The notes: a model not told the origin generated them from the letters alone. 64,000 nucleotides of DNA from Aliiroseovarius sp. S1339 (GCF_023195695.1 NZ_JALPQG010000002.1:62001-126000), one strand, 5' to 3'. Positions 8,874 to 18,292 are shown, counted from the stretch's first letter. Translations and numbers: made by a program.

Positions 8874-10148
8874 TCAGTCCATCAGGCTCGGCAGGCCGGT
8901 TGACAAGATCGGGAAGGCGCAAACCAGGATCAGCACCACGAAAGGTGGGATCAGCCATGGTAAAATCGCTTTTGCCAGCCGCTGATACGGGATGTCCCCC
9001 ACCTGTGCGACAACGAACAGGGCCATGCCCATGGGCGGCGTCAGGATCGAAATCATCAGGTTCAGCACCGTGATGATGCCAAAATGTACCGGGTCAATGC
9101 CGAACCCCATAGCGACCGGCACCAAGATCGGCACGACAACCAGCAAGATCACCAACGCCTCGATGAAGCAGCCCAGAAAGAAGATCATCACGTTGACCGC
9201 GATCAGGAAGGTCAGTGGGCTGTCGGCGATCGACAGGAAGAACGTCGCGATCTGTTGGGGGGCCTGTTCGCGCGCCATGATGAAGCTAAGCAGGCCGACG
9301 CCCGCGACGATGGTCGCAATTGATGCCGAGGTGGCGGTGGTTTCATAGATCGTATCCCACAGTTTGCGGAACGTCAGTTCGCGGTAGAAAATCAGGTCGA
9401 TCATGATCGCATAAAGGACCGTGATCGCGGCGGCCTCGGTTGGCGAGAAAAGGCCAGAAAAGATGCCGCCGACGATGACGACAGGGGTCGCCAATGCGGG
9501 CAGAGATTTCACGAAAAGTATGCCGATTTCGCCTGCACTGCTGCGCGGATCGCGTGGGTAGTTACGCTTGCGGGCGATAAACCAGACCATGACCATCAGG
9601 GCCGCCGCACACATGACGCCCGGGATGATCCCACCCAGAAACAGTTTACCGATGGATACGTTGGCAATCACACCATACAGAACCATGGTGATCGACGGCG
9701 GAACAAGCGGCCCGATCATCGAAGACGCAGCGGTCACGGCACCGGCGAAATCGTCGTCGTAGCCCGCTTCGCGCATGGCCTCGATTTCCATCTTACCCAA
9801 GCCACCAGCATCGGCCAGCGCCGATCCGGACATGCCGGAAAAGAACAGAGAGGCCAGCACGTTGACATGGCCCAGCCCGCCCGTGACATGCCCGACCAAA
9901 GACCGGGCAAAGCCGAAAAGGTGATGTGTGATCCCGGCCGAGTTCAACACGCCCGCAGCCAGGATGAACAGCGGCACCGCGAGCAACGGAAAGCTGTTGA
10001 GCCCGTCCACCATGCGCTGCATGGCAAAGCTAACGCCCATACCGGTGTAATAGAAATAGCCCATCGACACGAAGATCATGGCGACCCCGATAGGCACGCC
10101 AATCAGCACGAAGATCAGCCAGAGAATACCAACGGTGGCAAGGATCAT
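8874..10148 (-). CDS. siaM: Sialic-acid TRAP transporter, large permease
   Basis: This is a DctM-type membrane subunit of 424 aa that moves substrate across the inner membrane using an ion gradient. It is almost entirely hydrophobic with about a dozen membrane segments. It carries the DctM hallmarks [20 protein letters not shown] and [14 protein letters not shown]. It overlaps the small permease gene by 4 bases and precedes nanE by 5. The substrate (N-acetylneuraminate) is inferred from the surrounding catabolic genes. Confidence 0.9.
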   Translation of the reverse strand: MILATVGILWLIFVLIGVPIGVAMIFVSMGYFYYTGMGVSFAMQRMVDGLNSFPLLAVPLFILAAGVLNSAGITHHLFGFARSLVGHVTGGLGHVNVLASLFFSGMSGSALADAGGLGKMEIEAMREAGYDDDFAGAVTAASSMIGPLVPPSITMVLYGVIANVSIGKLFLGGIIPGVMCAAALMVMVWFIARKRNYPRDPRSSAGEIGILFVKSLPALATPVVIVGGIFSGLFSPTEAAAITVLYAIMIDLIFYRELTFRKLWDTIYETTATSASIATIVAGVGLLSFIMAREQAPQQIATFFLSIADSPLTFLIAVNVMIFFLGCFIEALVILLVVVPILVPVAMGFGIDPVHFGIITVLNLMISILTPPMGMALFVVAQVGDIPYQRLAKAILPWLIPPFVVLILVCAFPILSTGLPSLMD

Positions 10149-10624
10149 AGCGTGGGCTCCCGCGTGACGGTGACGTCGCGACGGCTTAGCAGTCGGCGGA
10201 CGATCCGGTGAAGAATGAGGACGGTGGCGACAAGACCGGACGCGTAAAGCACCGCATCGGTGGTTGGCAGGGTCACAGAGACGTTGTCTGATGTCCGCAA
10301 AACGGTCTTGTAGGCGATCCAGATGAGATGGCCGACGATGCCCAGATAAACGAGGTCGATCACGGTATAAAGGATGCGACGAGCGCCACCGGGAAGCAGG
10401 TCGGCAAGAAAGGCCATCTTAAGCTGGCCATCCTGACGCTCGACCTCGGAAATGCCAATGAAGGCCATCCAGACCCAAAGCCAACGCGCGGTTTCCTCGG
10501 TCCAAACCGGCCCACGAAACAGCGGTGTGCGGCCAAAGACCTGGATCAACACGACCCCGATCAGGACGATGAAGAACACCGAGGCAACAATGCCTTCGAT
10601 GCTGTATTTGCGTGGGTTCTCCAA
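10145..10624 (-). CDS. siaQ: Sialic-acid TRAP transporter, small permease
   Basis: This is a DctQ-type subunit of 159 aa with four hydrophobic segments and the family sequence EETARWLWVWMAFIGISEVE near residue 43. It pairs with the large permease and the binding protein. The separate small and large genes (not fused as in Haemophilus SiaQM) overlap by 4 bases. It lies 60 bases downstream of the binding-protein gene, with a hairpin between them. Confidence 0.88.
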   Translation of the reverse strand: MENPRKYSIEGIVASVFFIVLIGVVLIQVFGRTPLFRGPVWTEETARWLWVWMAFIGISEVERQDGQLKMAFLADLLPGGARRILYTVIDLVYLGIVGHLIWIAYKTVLRTSDNVSVTLPTTDAVLYASGLVATVLILHRIVRRLLSRRDVTVTREPTL

Positions 10625-10647
10625 CGGCTTTCCCCCGTTTCGGTTGA

Positions 10648-10677
10648 TCTCCGCAGACGCGCGAACGCCTGCGGAGA
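10648..10677 (-). terminator. Intercistronic hairpin between siaP and siaQ
   Basis: A perfect 9-bp stem (TCTCCGCAG at 10648-10656, CTGCGGAGA at 10669-10677) has a 12-base loop and lies 8 bases after the siaP stop. No T run follows in the leftward direction, so it is probably not a full stop. It could protect or attenuate the mRNA so that more binding protein than permease is made. Confidence 0.5.
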
Positions 10678-10684
10678 AATTGGC

Positions 10685-11647
10685 TTACTTGCCGCGCACA
10701 CGGGCGATCGCACCTTCGCCGAACTGCTCTTCGAGCGAGTCGTAATAGGGCTTCATCGCTTCGCGGAAAGGCGCAAGATCAGGACGCGTGATGGTCAGAC
10801 CACGCCCTTCGAAAGTGGCGATCAGGTCTTGTTCGGCTTGCACGGTCAGACCGTTGTTCAGCTCGCCACCGGCCGCGACCGCTTCAGCAATCCAGCCCTG
10901 CTCTTCTTCACTCAGGCTATCCCACAGACCGTCAGCGATCTGCACCGCCGCGGATGCGATGAAGTGGTTGGTCATCGCAACATGCGACTGCACTTCGTAG
11001 AACTTCATCGCTTCGATTGTGGGCAGCGGGTTCTCTTCTGCATCGACCTGGTTGGTTTGAAGCGCCAGATAAACTTCGGCAAAAGCGACCGGAGCCGGGG
11101 TGGCGCCGACGTTTTCGGCATATGCAATCAGGAACGGCACGTTGGGTGTGCGCAGACGCAATCCTGCCATGTCATCGATGGACTCGATGGCCCGGTTCGA
11201 TGTGGTCTGGCGCGTGCCGTAATACCACACGTCCAGCAGGCTAACGCCTTTTTCCTCGAACTTGGCCGACATCTCCTGACCCCATGGACCAGCGATGATT
11301 TCCTTCAGGTGCGCGAAATCGTCCGCGACATAGGGCGCGCCAATCAGGTTCAACTCGGGAATGATGTAGCTCATGTCGGGATAGCCGGTGATGACCATGT
11401 CCAACTCGCCCGCCTGAAGCTGTGCGACCATCGCCTTGAAATCGCCAAGCGTCGAGGACGGGAACAGGTTTACGGTCAGTTCACCCCCCGAAAGCTCTTC
11501 CAGCTTGCTGGCGAATTCCTGAGCGCCCTTGTAGACATTCGAGCTTTCGTTGTCCTGCAGACCGAAGGTTAGTTCGCGCTCGGCCATAGCTGGGATGGCC
11601 ATCGCCAGTGTCGCCGCACAGGCGAGTAGAGTGGTTTTCAGTTTCAT
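10685..11647 (-). CDS. siaP: Sialic-acid TRAP transporter, periplasmic binding protein
   Basis: This is a DctP-family extracytoplasmic binding protein of 320 aa that would capture N-acetylneuraminate. It has a signal peptide ending AMA, then family segments such as SSTLGDFKAMVAQLQAGELD, RLRTPNVPFLIAYAENVGAT (containing the Arg that usually pairs with the ligand carboxylate) and LQTNQVDAEENP. The ATG at 11647 is preceded by AGGAGGAT at the right distance; two in-frame starts upstream lie on or before that site. It follows nanR by 58 bases. Confidence 0.9.
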   Translation of the reverse strand: MKLKTTLLACAATLAMAIPAMAERELTFGLQDNESSNVYKGAQEFASKLEELSGGELTVNLFPSSTLGDFKAMVAQLQAGELDMVITGYPDMSYIIPELNLIGAPYVADDFAHLKEIIAGPWGQEMSAKFEEKGVSLLDVWYYGTRQTTSNRAIESIDDMAGLRLRTPNVPFLIAYAENVGATPAPVAFAEVYLALQTNQVDAEENPLPTIEAMKFYEVQSHVAMTNHFIASAAVQIADGLWDSLSEEEQGWIAEAVAAGGELNNGLTVQAEQDLIATFEGRGLTITRPDLAPFREAMKPYYDSLEEQFGEGAIARVRGK

Positions 11648-11705
11648 CATATCCTCCTTGATTTTCAATAAGCGGCGGGCAAACCCGCCAGTTTTGGTAA
11701 TTGGG

Positions 11706-12443
11706 TCACTCGCCGTTCTTGGGCGTCAGAAGCGGCGCCTTTAGGCGTGCGCGATAGGATCGGGTCAAATGGCGGTCCATCACATCGGTCGCAGTCACGA
11801 CATCGCCCTCCAAGACCGCCTGATAGATCTCACGGTGCTCATCATAGGCGATCCGGTCATAGCGTTCCGCATCCTCGGTTGAAGGCCGATGTGCGATCAT
11901 TGTGCTGACGAACATGTCGTGCAGCGTCAGGATCACCTGATTTCCAACGACCGAGACCAGTGCGCGGTGGAACGCGATGTCGGTCGCAGCGAAATCACTG
12001 GTGCCGATGGCGTCGAAATTGCGTTCGAGTGCGGATTGCAGTTTGGCCAACTGGACGGTGTCGGCCCGCTTGGCGGCCTCGCGGGCGGCCCCTGTTTCAA
12101 TGAACTGGCGCATCTGCTCCAGATGAGCGCCGCTTTCAGCATCGCCAAAAATCTCACGAATATGATCGCCAACACCGCTGAGCACGGTCGCGATTGACGG
12201 AAGGGCCGCGCGGGGCCGCTTGCCCGCCCCAGCGACAGCATAACCGCGCGCCTGCATCTGGGTCAGCGCTTCACGCACTGTGGGTCGCGAGACGGAGAAA
12301 CGTTCGCATAGGTGGCGTTCGGTTGGCAGGGGCGAGTCCGGTTGGAACGTGCCGTCCCGGATCTCAGCGATCAAGGCGTCGGCGATCAGATCCGGCGTGC
12401 GCCGCTGTTCCCGAGCATCATCAAAAACGACATCTTCTGGCAT
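11706..12443 (-). CDS. nanR: GntR/FadR-family regulator, probable sialic-acid repressor
   Basis: This 245-aa regulator has an N-terminal winged helix (PLPTERHLCERFSVSRPTVR followed by EALTQM, residues 39-64) and a C-terminal all-helical FCD ligand domain. It is the first gene of the leftward sialic-acid operon, divergent from nanA. A perfect TGGTATTACCA palindrome in the shared promoter region is a fitting operator for this family. By analogy with NanR proteins it would be released by a sialic-acid pathway intermediate. Confidence 0.85.
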   Translation of the reverse strand: MPEDVVFDDAREQRRTPDLIADALIAEIRDGTFQPDSPLPTERHLCERFSVSRPTVREALTQMQARGYAVAGAGKRPRAALPSIATVLSGVGDHIREIFGDAESGAHLEQMRQFIETGAAREAAKRADTVQLAKLQSALERNFDAIGTSDFAATDIAFHRALVSVVGNQVILTLHDMFVSTMIAHRPSTEDAERYDRIAYDEHREIYQAVLEGDVVTATDVMDRHLTRSYRARLKAPLLTPKNGE

Positions 12444-12465
12444 CCAACTCCTCCTCTTACTCTTT

Positions 12466-12476
12466 TGGTATTACCA
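12466..12476. promoter_or_regulatory. Candidate NanR operator in the nanR-nanA intergenic region
   Basis: TGGTA-T-TACCA is a perfect 11-bp palindrome, the half-site spacing expected for FadR-type GntR regulators. It overlaps the likely -10 region of the leftward promoter (TTGACA on the minus strand at 12494-12489, then TAATAC in the palindrome after about 15 bases). It lies 10 bases upstream of a -35 for nanA. One bound repressor could therefore close both directions. Confidence 0.65.
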
Positions 12477-12486
12477 TATAAATTTA

Positions 12487-12514
12487 TTGTCAAACTAAAA
12501 ATCTGTCGTATAGT
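12487..12514 (+). promoter_or_regulatory. nanA: Candidate sigma-70-type promoter of nanA
   Basis: TTGTCA at 12487-12492 and TATAGT at 12509-12514 are separated by 16 bases in an AT-rich stretch, about 90 bases before the nanA start. The -35 box overlaps the -35 of the divergent nanR promoter on the other strand, placing both under the same operator. Confidence 0.5.
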
Positions 12515-12604
12515 AGCAGGCGAACAAAACGCCCTGCAATTGTTAGGCCAAATTATGAGACAGCCTCCCACGGTTGCACCGCAGAACAGAAGGTAGAGAC
12601 ACCA

Positions 12605-13507
12605 ATGACCGAACGACTGACTGGCATGTATGCCGCACTGATGACCGGCCTCGACGATGCTGGAGAGTTTGACGAGGCCCGGCAACGTAACCTGACTGAC
12701 TATGTGCTGAAACAAGGCCTGACTGGACTGTATGTTGGTGGCAGCAGCGGCGAATCCGGTCTTCTGGGTGTCGATGAACTTGCAGTGCAGCAAGGCATCG
12801 TCGCCGACTGCGCCAAGGGAAGTGCAGCGAAGCTGATCGCCCATGTCGGGATGCCGAACCTGCGCGATTCGATCCGCCTTGCGAAACAGGCAGCGGACTT
12901 GGGCTATCACGGCTTGTCCGCTCTGCCGCCCCATTCTTATCCCTTCAGCGACGCCGAGATTGAAGGCTATTACCACGATTTGGCAGGGTCCACTGACCTT
13001 CCGCTGATCGTCTATGAGGTGCCGGTGCGCACCGGTCGGCCGATCCCGCTTGACTCGCTTGAGCGCATTCTTGATCTGCCGAACGTCACGGGCATCAAGT
13101 TCACTTCGACCGACCTGTTCAAATTCTCAATGCTGCGCCGTCGTCGCCCCGACATCAGCTATTTCTTCGGCTTCGATGAAATATATCTGACGGGCGGTGT
13201 GTTGGGTGCAGATGGCGGCATCGGCACGACCTACAACATCCTTGGCAAGCTGTATGCTGCACTCGACGTTGCTCTGCGCGCAGGCGATCTGGCCCGCGCA
13301 CAAGAGTTGCAGGACACCTCGCAAATCTTCGTCGAAGCGCTTTTGGAAACCGGCGTGTTGCCCGGCATGAAGGCCGCATTCCGCGTCCTTGGCATCGACT
13401 GCGGGCTGACGCGTGCGCCAATGGCCTTGCGCATGTCCGAGGACAAAGCCGAAGCACATATGCGCGCCGTGCTCGAACGGCCCGAGGTCAAACCCTGGCT
13501 CGTCTAG
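12605..13507 (+). CDS. nanA: N-acetylneuraminate lyase (DapA-superfamily aldolase)
   Basis: It would split N-acetylneuraminate into ManNAc and pyruvate through a Schiff base. The 300-aa TIM barrel has the carboxylate-binding motif GGSSGES near residue 46, the catalytic Tyr in IVYEVP near residue 137 and the Schiff-base Lys in NVTGIKFTST near residue 165. Context (sialic-acid TRAP importer, nanE, nanK, nagB) separates it from dihydrodipicolinate synthase. It is divergent from the rest of the operon, and a relic of nanM follows 71 bases downstream. Confidence 0.9.
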   Translation: MTERLTGMYAALMTGLDDAGEFDEARQRNLTDYVLKQGLTGLYVGGSSGESGLLGVDELAVQQGIVADCAKGSAAKLIAHVGMPNLRDSIRLAKQAADLGYHGLSALPPHSYPFSDAEIEGYYHDLAGSTDLPLIVYEVPVRTGRPIPLDSLERILDLPNVTGIKFTSTDLFKFSMLRRRRPDISYFFGFDEIYLTGGVLGADGGIGTTYNILGKLYAALDVALRAGDLARAQELQDTSQIFVEALLETGVLPGMKAAFRVLGIDCGLTRAPMALRMSEDKAEAHMRAVLERPEVKPWLV

Positions 13508-13578
13508 GCCTGGCTTTTCTTGAACCCAGATTTTGACGCCGGTCTCCGGCAATTGTGGATCAGGAGGAGGATGCATTA

Positions 13579-14399
13579 TGTCACTAAGCAATCATATGCT
13601 TGGTGGGGTGGGTATGCTCGCCCTCGTCGCGACCGCAGCATCTGCCACTTCCGAGGATTAGCCTAACCTGCCCGTCTGGGTCAAAAACGGGATTTCAGAA
13701 CGCATTGGCAACAGGCTGATTGTCGGTCTGGGCAGCGCCGGCACCCAAGTCTTCGGACTGGACCTGAATGACACGACTGCTGGCTGGCAAGCGCTCGCAG
13801 AATTCGAAGGGCCAGCGCCCTCGCAACCCGCCACCGCGGTTTCGGACGGCGCTCCTTACGTCTTCAGCGGGTCCGGCAACGCGACGCCCGACGCGACATC
13901 TCCGGTGATCTTCGACACGGTCAGCCGTTACGACCCCGAAGCAAATACTCGGGAACCGCTGGACACCTCAACGCCCGTCGACCTGCTGGGCGCCAGCGCG
14001 GTGACTACTAGCCGATGGCCGCATTGCCATCATGGGGGATACAACAAATGACTTTTCGACAAGTATCTTGTCGGGCTTCTTGCCATCGACAAGGAGGCCG
14101 TTCCTGACGGCTGGAGGGCTGTCGTAAACGGCTATATGGGTATGCATCCGAAAGATTTCCGCTGGAACGACATGGTGCTTGCCTACGATGCCGCCGCGAA
14201 CAGTTGGGGCGATCTCGGCAGAGTCCCGGCGCTCCCAAACACCAGGTCGGCTGTTGTGAAAACCGCCCCGGGAACCTTCCTGGTGATCAACGGCGAAATA
14301 AAACCAGGGCTGCGCACTGATGCGGTCAAGTTCGTCACGTTTGGTGAGAATTTGGCCGACTGGTCCGATGTGGCAGTCGTGCCAGCGCCAGTTTGGTAG
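13579..14399 (+). pseudogene. nanM: Decayed N-acetylneuraminate epimerase (kelch mutarotase)
   Basis: NanM normally speeds interconversion of sialic-acid anomers in the periplasm. A strong AGGAGGAGG ribosome site and a signal-peptide-like start remain at 13579. The frame then meets TAG at 13660, just after the signal region. Downstream text still matches NanM: VGLGSAGTQVFGLDLND, DKEA, FRWNDMVLAYDAAANSWG and VINGEIKPGLRTDAVK. A short stretch around 14012-14035 reads in a shifted frame (ADGRIAIMG), followed by a TGA at 14049 within NK-LFDKYL. The frame ends at 14399, well short of the expected length of about 350 residues. At least two stops, two frameshifts and a 3' truncation make it non-functional. 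Confidence 0.85.
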
Positions 14400-14479
14400 G
14401 TCGCGTCGGTCTCGGACGTAGCCATTTCTGAAATGGATGTTCGGGAAGAAACCCACCCGACATTCCTATCGTTGCGGCT

Positions 14480-15385
14480 TCAGCCTTCCCACGGAAGCCT
14501 TTTGCACGTCGAGACCAGATGATCAACGAACAGCCGCTGTCGAGTTGACTGGAAGCGGTTGGGCTGAAACACCGCGTAGATGTCGCGTTTGGGCGATGTC
14601 GCGTAATCAGGCAACACCGCTTGCAGAGCTTGGTTCTTGAGGTGCTCAGCCACGTAGAAAACGGGAAGAATGGAAATGCCAACGCCTTGCAGTGCCGCGC
14701 TGCACAAGATGTCGCCGGAATCTGCCTTGAAATTACCGCGCAAGCTGACCTGACCGATCTGGCCTGTCGCGTCCTGATAGCGCCACTCGTGCAGCCCGGT
14801 GTTTCCCGTGAATGCCAGCATATTGTGATGTGCCAGATCGCCCGGTTCCTCGGGCGTGCCGTGGGTTTCAAGATAACTCGCGCTTGCACATACCACGAAG
14901 GGACAAGAGGCCATGCGCCGCGCGATAAGTGACGTGTCCTTAAGCGCCCCGATACGCACCGCAAGGTCAAACCCCTCGTTGACGATATCGACGAAACGCT
15001 CATCCAAGCTCACGTCCAACTCCACCTCTGGGTACTTTGCTGCGAAAGACGCGATCGTTTCGCGGAAGTATTTGATGCCCAAGCTCTGCGGGAAACTGAC
15101 CTTCAACGGCCCTCGGGGACGCGATTTCAACTCGTAGATTTGTTCCTGTGCTTCCTGCAAATCCTCCAACGCACGCGCCGCGCGTTCATAATAAACCGCG
15201 CCCTCCTCGGTGACAGAGACATTCCGCGTGGTGCGGTTCAGCAGTTTGACCTGCAGGTCATGTTCAAGGTTCTGCACCTGCTTGGACACGGCTGAACTGG
15301 TGATGCCCAACGCGCGCGCAGCACCTGCGAAACTTTCTGCTTTGACGACGGCAATGAAGACGCCGATGCGGGATATGTGATCCAT
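14480..15385 (-). CDS. LysR-family transcriptional regulator
   Basis: This is a 301-aa LysR regulator of the CrgA-like group. The N-terminal helix-turn-helix reads SFAGAARALGITSSAVSKQV, and a periplasmic-binding-protein-like effector domain follows. The start is the ATG at 15385; a TTG 15 bases upstream is weaker. It is divergent from the DoxX / FMN-reductase / pirin operon with a 111-base gap, so it is probably the regulator of that operon. The signal may be a quinone or electrophile, but this is only inferred from the neighbours. Confidence 0.88.
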   Translation of the reverse strand: MDHISRIGVFIAVVKAESFAGAARALGITSSAVSKQVQNLEHDLQVKLLNRTTRNVSVTEEGAVYYERAARALEDLQEAQEQIYELKSRPRGPLKVSFPQSLGIKYFRETIASFAAKYPEVELDVSLDERFVDIVNEGFDLAVRIGALKDTSLIARRMASCPFVVCASASYLETHGTPEEPGDLAHHNMLAFTGNTGLHEWRYQDATGQIGQVSLRGNFKADSGDILCSAALQGVGISILPVFYVAEHLKNQALQAVLPDYATSPKRDIYAVFQPNRFQSTRQRLFVDHLVSTCKRLPWEG

Positions 15386-15496
15386 GCTATTATCAACCAA
15401 ATGGAATGAGTTATCTTCTAGATATCAGTATTATCAAGTGAACTCTGAAATGCAATCTTAGTTCCAGCACAACGAATACTCATCTGGAGAAAGAAC

Positions 15497-15928
15497 ATGA
15501 CACAGCTTACAAACCCGAACTACGGCGCATTCATCACTCGCGTTTCCCTTGGCGGCATCCTTTTGGCCCACGGCCTTTTGAAGCTGCTGGTTTTCACCAT
15601 CCCCGGAACCGTCGGCTATTTTGAAAGCCTTGGGCTGCCAGCAATCGCTGCCTACCTGACCATTTTCGCCGAAATCGTCGGCGGCACCGCGATCATTCTG
15701 GGCCTGTACACCCGTTTGGCGGCGCTGCTGTCATTGCCGCTGTTGATCGGCTCGGTCTGGGCCCATGCAGGCAACGGCTGGCTGTTCAGCGCACCAAATG
15801 GCGGATGGGAATTCCCGGTGCTGCTGGTGCTTCTTGCCGTGGCAGTCGCCCTTCAGGGCGCTGGTGCATTTGCCCTGCGCAAACTGCCGGTGATCGACGA
15901 ATATATCCCACAGCTCTTGAAAGCTTAA
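15497..15928 (+). CDS. DoxX-family membrane protein
   Basis: This is a 143-aa membrane protein with four hydrophobic segments and the DoxX pattern GGILLAHGLLKLLVF near residue 19 and AEIVGGTAIILGLYTRLAAL. The biochemical role of DoxX proteins is uncertain; they often sit beside redox enzymes. A GGAGAAAG ribosome site precedes the ATG. It is the first gene of an operon with an FMN reductase and two pirins, under a divergent LysR regulator. Confidence 0.85.
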   Translation: MTQLTNPNYGAFITRVSLGGILLAHGLLKLLVFTIPGTVGYFESLGLPAIAAYLTIFAEIVGGTAIILGLYTRLAALLSLPLLIGSVWAHAGNGWLFSAPNGGWEFPVLLVLLAVAVALQGAGAFALRKLPVIDEYIPQLLKA

Positions 15929-15963
15929 GACAAACCACTCGCTTCTAGCAGAAAGCCAAATCC

Positions 15964-16548
15964 ATGACCAAACTTCTTATGTTCGCCGGAAGCGCGCGCA
16001 AAGCGTCGACAAACAAGAAGCTCGCAGCCTTGGCTGCGAGCATTGCCCAAGACGCGGGCGCTGATGTCACCCTGATCGACCTGAAAGATTTCGAGATGCC
16101 AATTTACAATGGCGATATCGAAGCAGAGACCGGCCTGCCAGAAAACGCAAAGCGGCTAAAACAGCTCTTCGTCGATCATGACGGTCTGTTCATCGCCTCG
16201 CCGGAATATAACAGCTCGATTTCGCCTTTGTTGAAAAATGCTTTGGATTGGATATCGCGCAAGCATATTGAGGATGAACCACCGCTTTGGGCCTATAATG
16301 GCAAAGTCGCGGCCCTTGGTGCGGTCGCACCCGGTGCTTTGGGCGGCTTGCGGGGTCTTGTTCCGCTGCGCATGATGTTGGGAAATATCGGCGTGACGGT
16401 CGTGCCAAATCAGGTGGCCGTGTCCAATGGTGCAAGCGCGTTTGATGACTCTGGCACCCTGAACAACGAGCAGCAGGCCCAGTTTTTGAAGGCCACGGTC
16501 GACCAACTGATCATGACAACGCGCGCTGTATCGGACGCATCAAGATAG
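15964..16548 (+). CDS. NAD(P)H-dependent FMN/quinone reductase
   Basis: This is a flavodoxin-fold reductase of 194 aa, probably soluble. It has the FMN phosphate loop GSARKASTNKKLAA near residue 9 and the family motif SPEYNSSISPLLKNALDWIS near residue 80. Members reduce quinones, azo dyes or chromate with NAD(P)H. It lies 35 bases after the DoxX gene and 17 before the first pirin, so a detoxification or redox-balance operon is likely. The true substrate is unknown. Confidence 0.87.
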   Translation: MTKLLMFAGSARKASTNKKLAALAASIAQDAGADVTLIDLKDFEMPIYNGDIEAETGLPENAKRLKQLFVDHDGLFIASPEYNSSISPLLKNALDWISRKHIEDEPPLWAYNGKVAALGAVAPGALGGLRGLVPLRMMLGNIGVTVVPNQVAVSNGASAFDDSGTLNNEQQAQFLKATVDQLIMTTRAVSDASR

Positions 16549-16565
16549 AATGAAAGGAACACGTA

Positions 16566-17501
16566 ATGAGCTGGAACCCTTCAATTGAACCAACATGTCC
16601 CGGTGCAGATGGCGTCGATGCCATCGAAACACTGATCGTGCCACGCGCGCGTGACATCGGAGGGTTCGAGGTCCGACGCGCCTTGCCGTCACCCAGACGC
16701 CAAATGGTCGGCCCGTTTATCTTCTTCGACCAAATGGGTCCGGCAGAGTTCATCACCGAACAAGGCATCGACGTGCGCCCGCATCCGCATATCGGCTTGG
16801 CGACGGTGACCTATCTTTACCAGGGAGAGTTCCAACATAGGGATTCACTTGGCACGGACCAGATGATCTATCCCGGTGAAGTGAACTGGATGATCGCCGG
16901 AAACGGCGTCACCCATTCGGAACGCACAAGCGCGCAGACCCGCAAAGGGCCAAGCAGCCTGTTCGGTATTCAGACATGGGTGGCCTTGCCCGAGGAAGCC
17001 GAAGACATGGAGGCTGATTTTGAACACCACAAGGAAGAGGCGCTGCCGTTCATCGAAGGGGAAGGTAAACAGGTGCGGCTTGTTGTTGGCAATGCTTGGG
17101 GTGAACGCGCGCCGACCAAGACATTTACCGAGATGTTCTATGCCGACGCCATCCTGGAAGCCGGTGCAATGCTGCCCATGCCCGACAACCATGAAGATCG
17201 CGGCATCTACGTCACTGACGGCTCAATCGAAGTCGCCGGCGATGTCTTTCAATCTGGTCAGATGATGGTGTTCCGTCCCGGCGACGCAATCACCGTCAAA
17301 GCTGGCCCGGCTGGTGCGCGGCTGATGTTGCTTGGCGGCGAGACACTGAACGGCCCACGCCACATCTGGTGGAACTTCGTCGCCTCTTCAAAAGAAAAGA
17401 TCGACGCCGCCAAGGAAGCTTGGGCCGCAGGGGACTGGGAACACGGTCGTTTCCAATTGCCGCCAACAGACAAAGACGAATTCATTCCCTTGCCGGACTA
17501 A
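16566..17501 (+). CDS. Pirin-family protein (first copy)
   Basis: This is a bicupin of 311 aa. The N-terminal cupin keeps the metal-binding pattern HPHIGLATVTYLYQGEFQHR and GNGVTHSE, so an iron site with His and Glu ligands is expected. Pirins act as quercetin dioxygenases or as redox-sensing partners. The ATG follows AAAGGAACACGTA. It lies 17 bases after the FMN reductase gene, with a second, divergent pirin 50 bases downstream; the two are not recent duplicates. Confidence 0.88.
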   Translation: MSWNPSIEPTCPGADGVDAIETLIVPRARDIGGFEVRRALPSPRRQMVGPFIFFDQMGPAEFITEQGIDVRPHPHIGLATVTYLYQGEFQHRDSLGTDQMIYPGEVNWMIAGNGVTHSERTSAQTRKGPSSLFGIQTWVALPEEAEDMEADFEHHKEEALPFIEGEGKQVRLVVGNAWGERAPTKTFTEMFYADAILEAGAMLPMPDNHEDRGIYVTDGSIEVAGDVFQSGQMMVFRPGDAITVKAGPAGARLMLLGGETLNGPRHIWWNFVASSKEKIDAAKEAWAAGDWEHGRFQLPPTDKDEFIPLPD

Positions 17502-17551
17502 GCGACTGTCGCGTCTGCGGCCGAGCAAGGAACTAACGAAGGACGAATAAG

Positions 17552-18292
17552 ATGATTATCGACCAAAACACCATCCAGCAAGGTGGCATGAGCTTCACCG
17601 TTCGCCCCGCCAGTGAACGGGGGCAGGCCGATTTTGGGTGGCTGAAGTCAGCGCATAGTTTCAGCTTTGGAAACTACTATGATCCCAAGCACATGGGGTT
17701 TGGAAATCTGCGCGTCATCAACGATGACCTTGTCGCGGGTGGCAAAGGGTTTGGCCAGCATCCGCACCAGAACGCCGAGATCTTCTCGTACGTGTTAGGT
17801 GGCGCGCTGGAACACAAGGACTCGCTGGGCAACGGATCAGTTGTCAGCGCAGGCGGCGTTCAATATATGAGCGCCGGATCGGGCGTGACCCACTCCGAGT
17901 TCAATCCATCTGCGACCGATGAAATGCGGTTCTTGCAGGTCTGGTTGCTGCCAGAGGTGCAGAACACCAAGCCCGCATATGACACCATTGATCTGTCGGA
18001 CGAGGATAAGAGTGGGAAGCTGAAATTGTTCCTGTCCCGTGATGGGCGCGACGGGTCGATGACGACCCAGGCAGACGCAAGTGTCTATGCAGCGACCTTG
18101 GACGGCGATCAAACGATCAGCACAGAGCTTCGCGCTGGACGCAAAGGCTGGGTGCAGGTTGCCGATGGGTCATTGAAGGTGAATGGGATCGCTTTGTCGA
18201 AGGGTGACGGGCTTGCCATTGACGGCAGCGGCGCGCTGACCTTTGACCAAGGCAAAACCGCTGAGGCCCTGTTCTTCGACCTTGCCCACTAG
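17552..18292 (+). CDS. Pirin-family protein (second copy, YhhW/YhaK-like)
   Basis: This is a bicupin of 246 aa, shorter than the preceding pirin and of the YhhW/YhaK type. The metal ligands are visible in FGQHPHQNAEIFSYVLGGAL, EHKDS and GSGVTHSEF. A GAAGGACGAATAAG leader precedes the ATG. It is the last gene of the LysR-linked redox operon. Quercetinase activity is known for this subgroup; the natural substrate here is unknown. Confidence 0.87.
   Translation: MIIDQNTIQQGGMSFTVRPASERGQADFGWLKSAHSFSFGNYYDPKHMGFGNLRVINDDLVAGGKGFGQHPHQNAEIFSYVLGGALEHKDSLGNGSVVSAGGVQYMSAGSGVTHSEFNPSATDEMRFLQVWLLPEVQNTKPAYDTIDLSDEDKSGKLKLFLSRDGRDGSMTTQADASVYAATLDGDQTISTELRAGRKGWVQVADGSLKVNGIALSKGDGLAIDGSGALTFDQGKTAEALFFDLAH

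Noticed and set aside
15401-15496. Possible LysR binding dyad between the LysR gene and doxX
   Set aside because: TTATC and GATA elements are present in loose inverted order, but no convincing T-N11-A palindrome could be fixed by eye.
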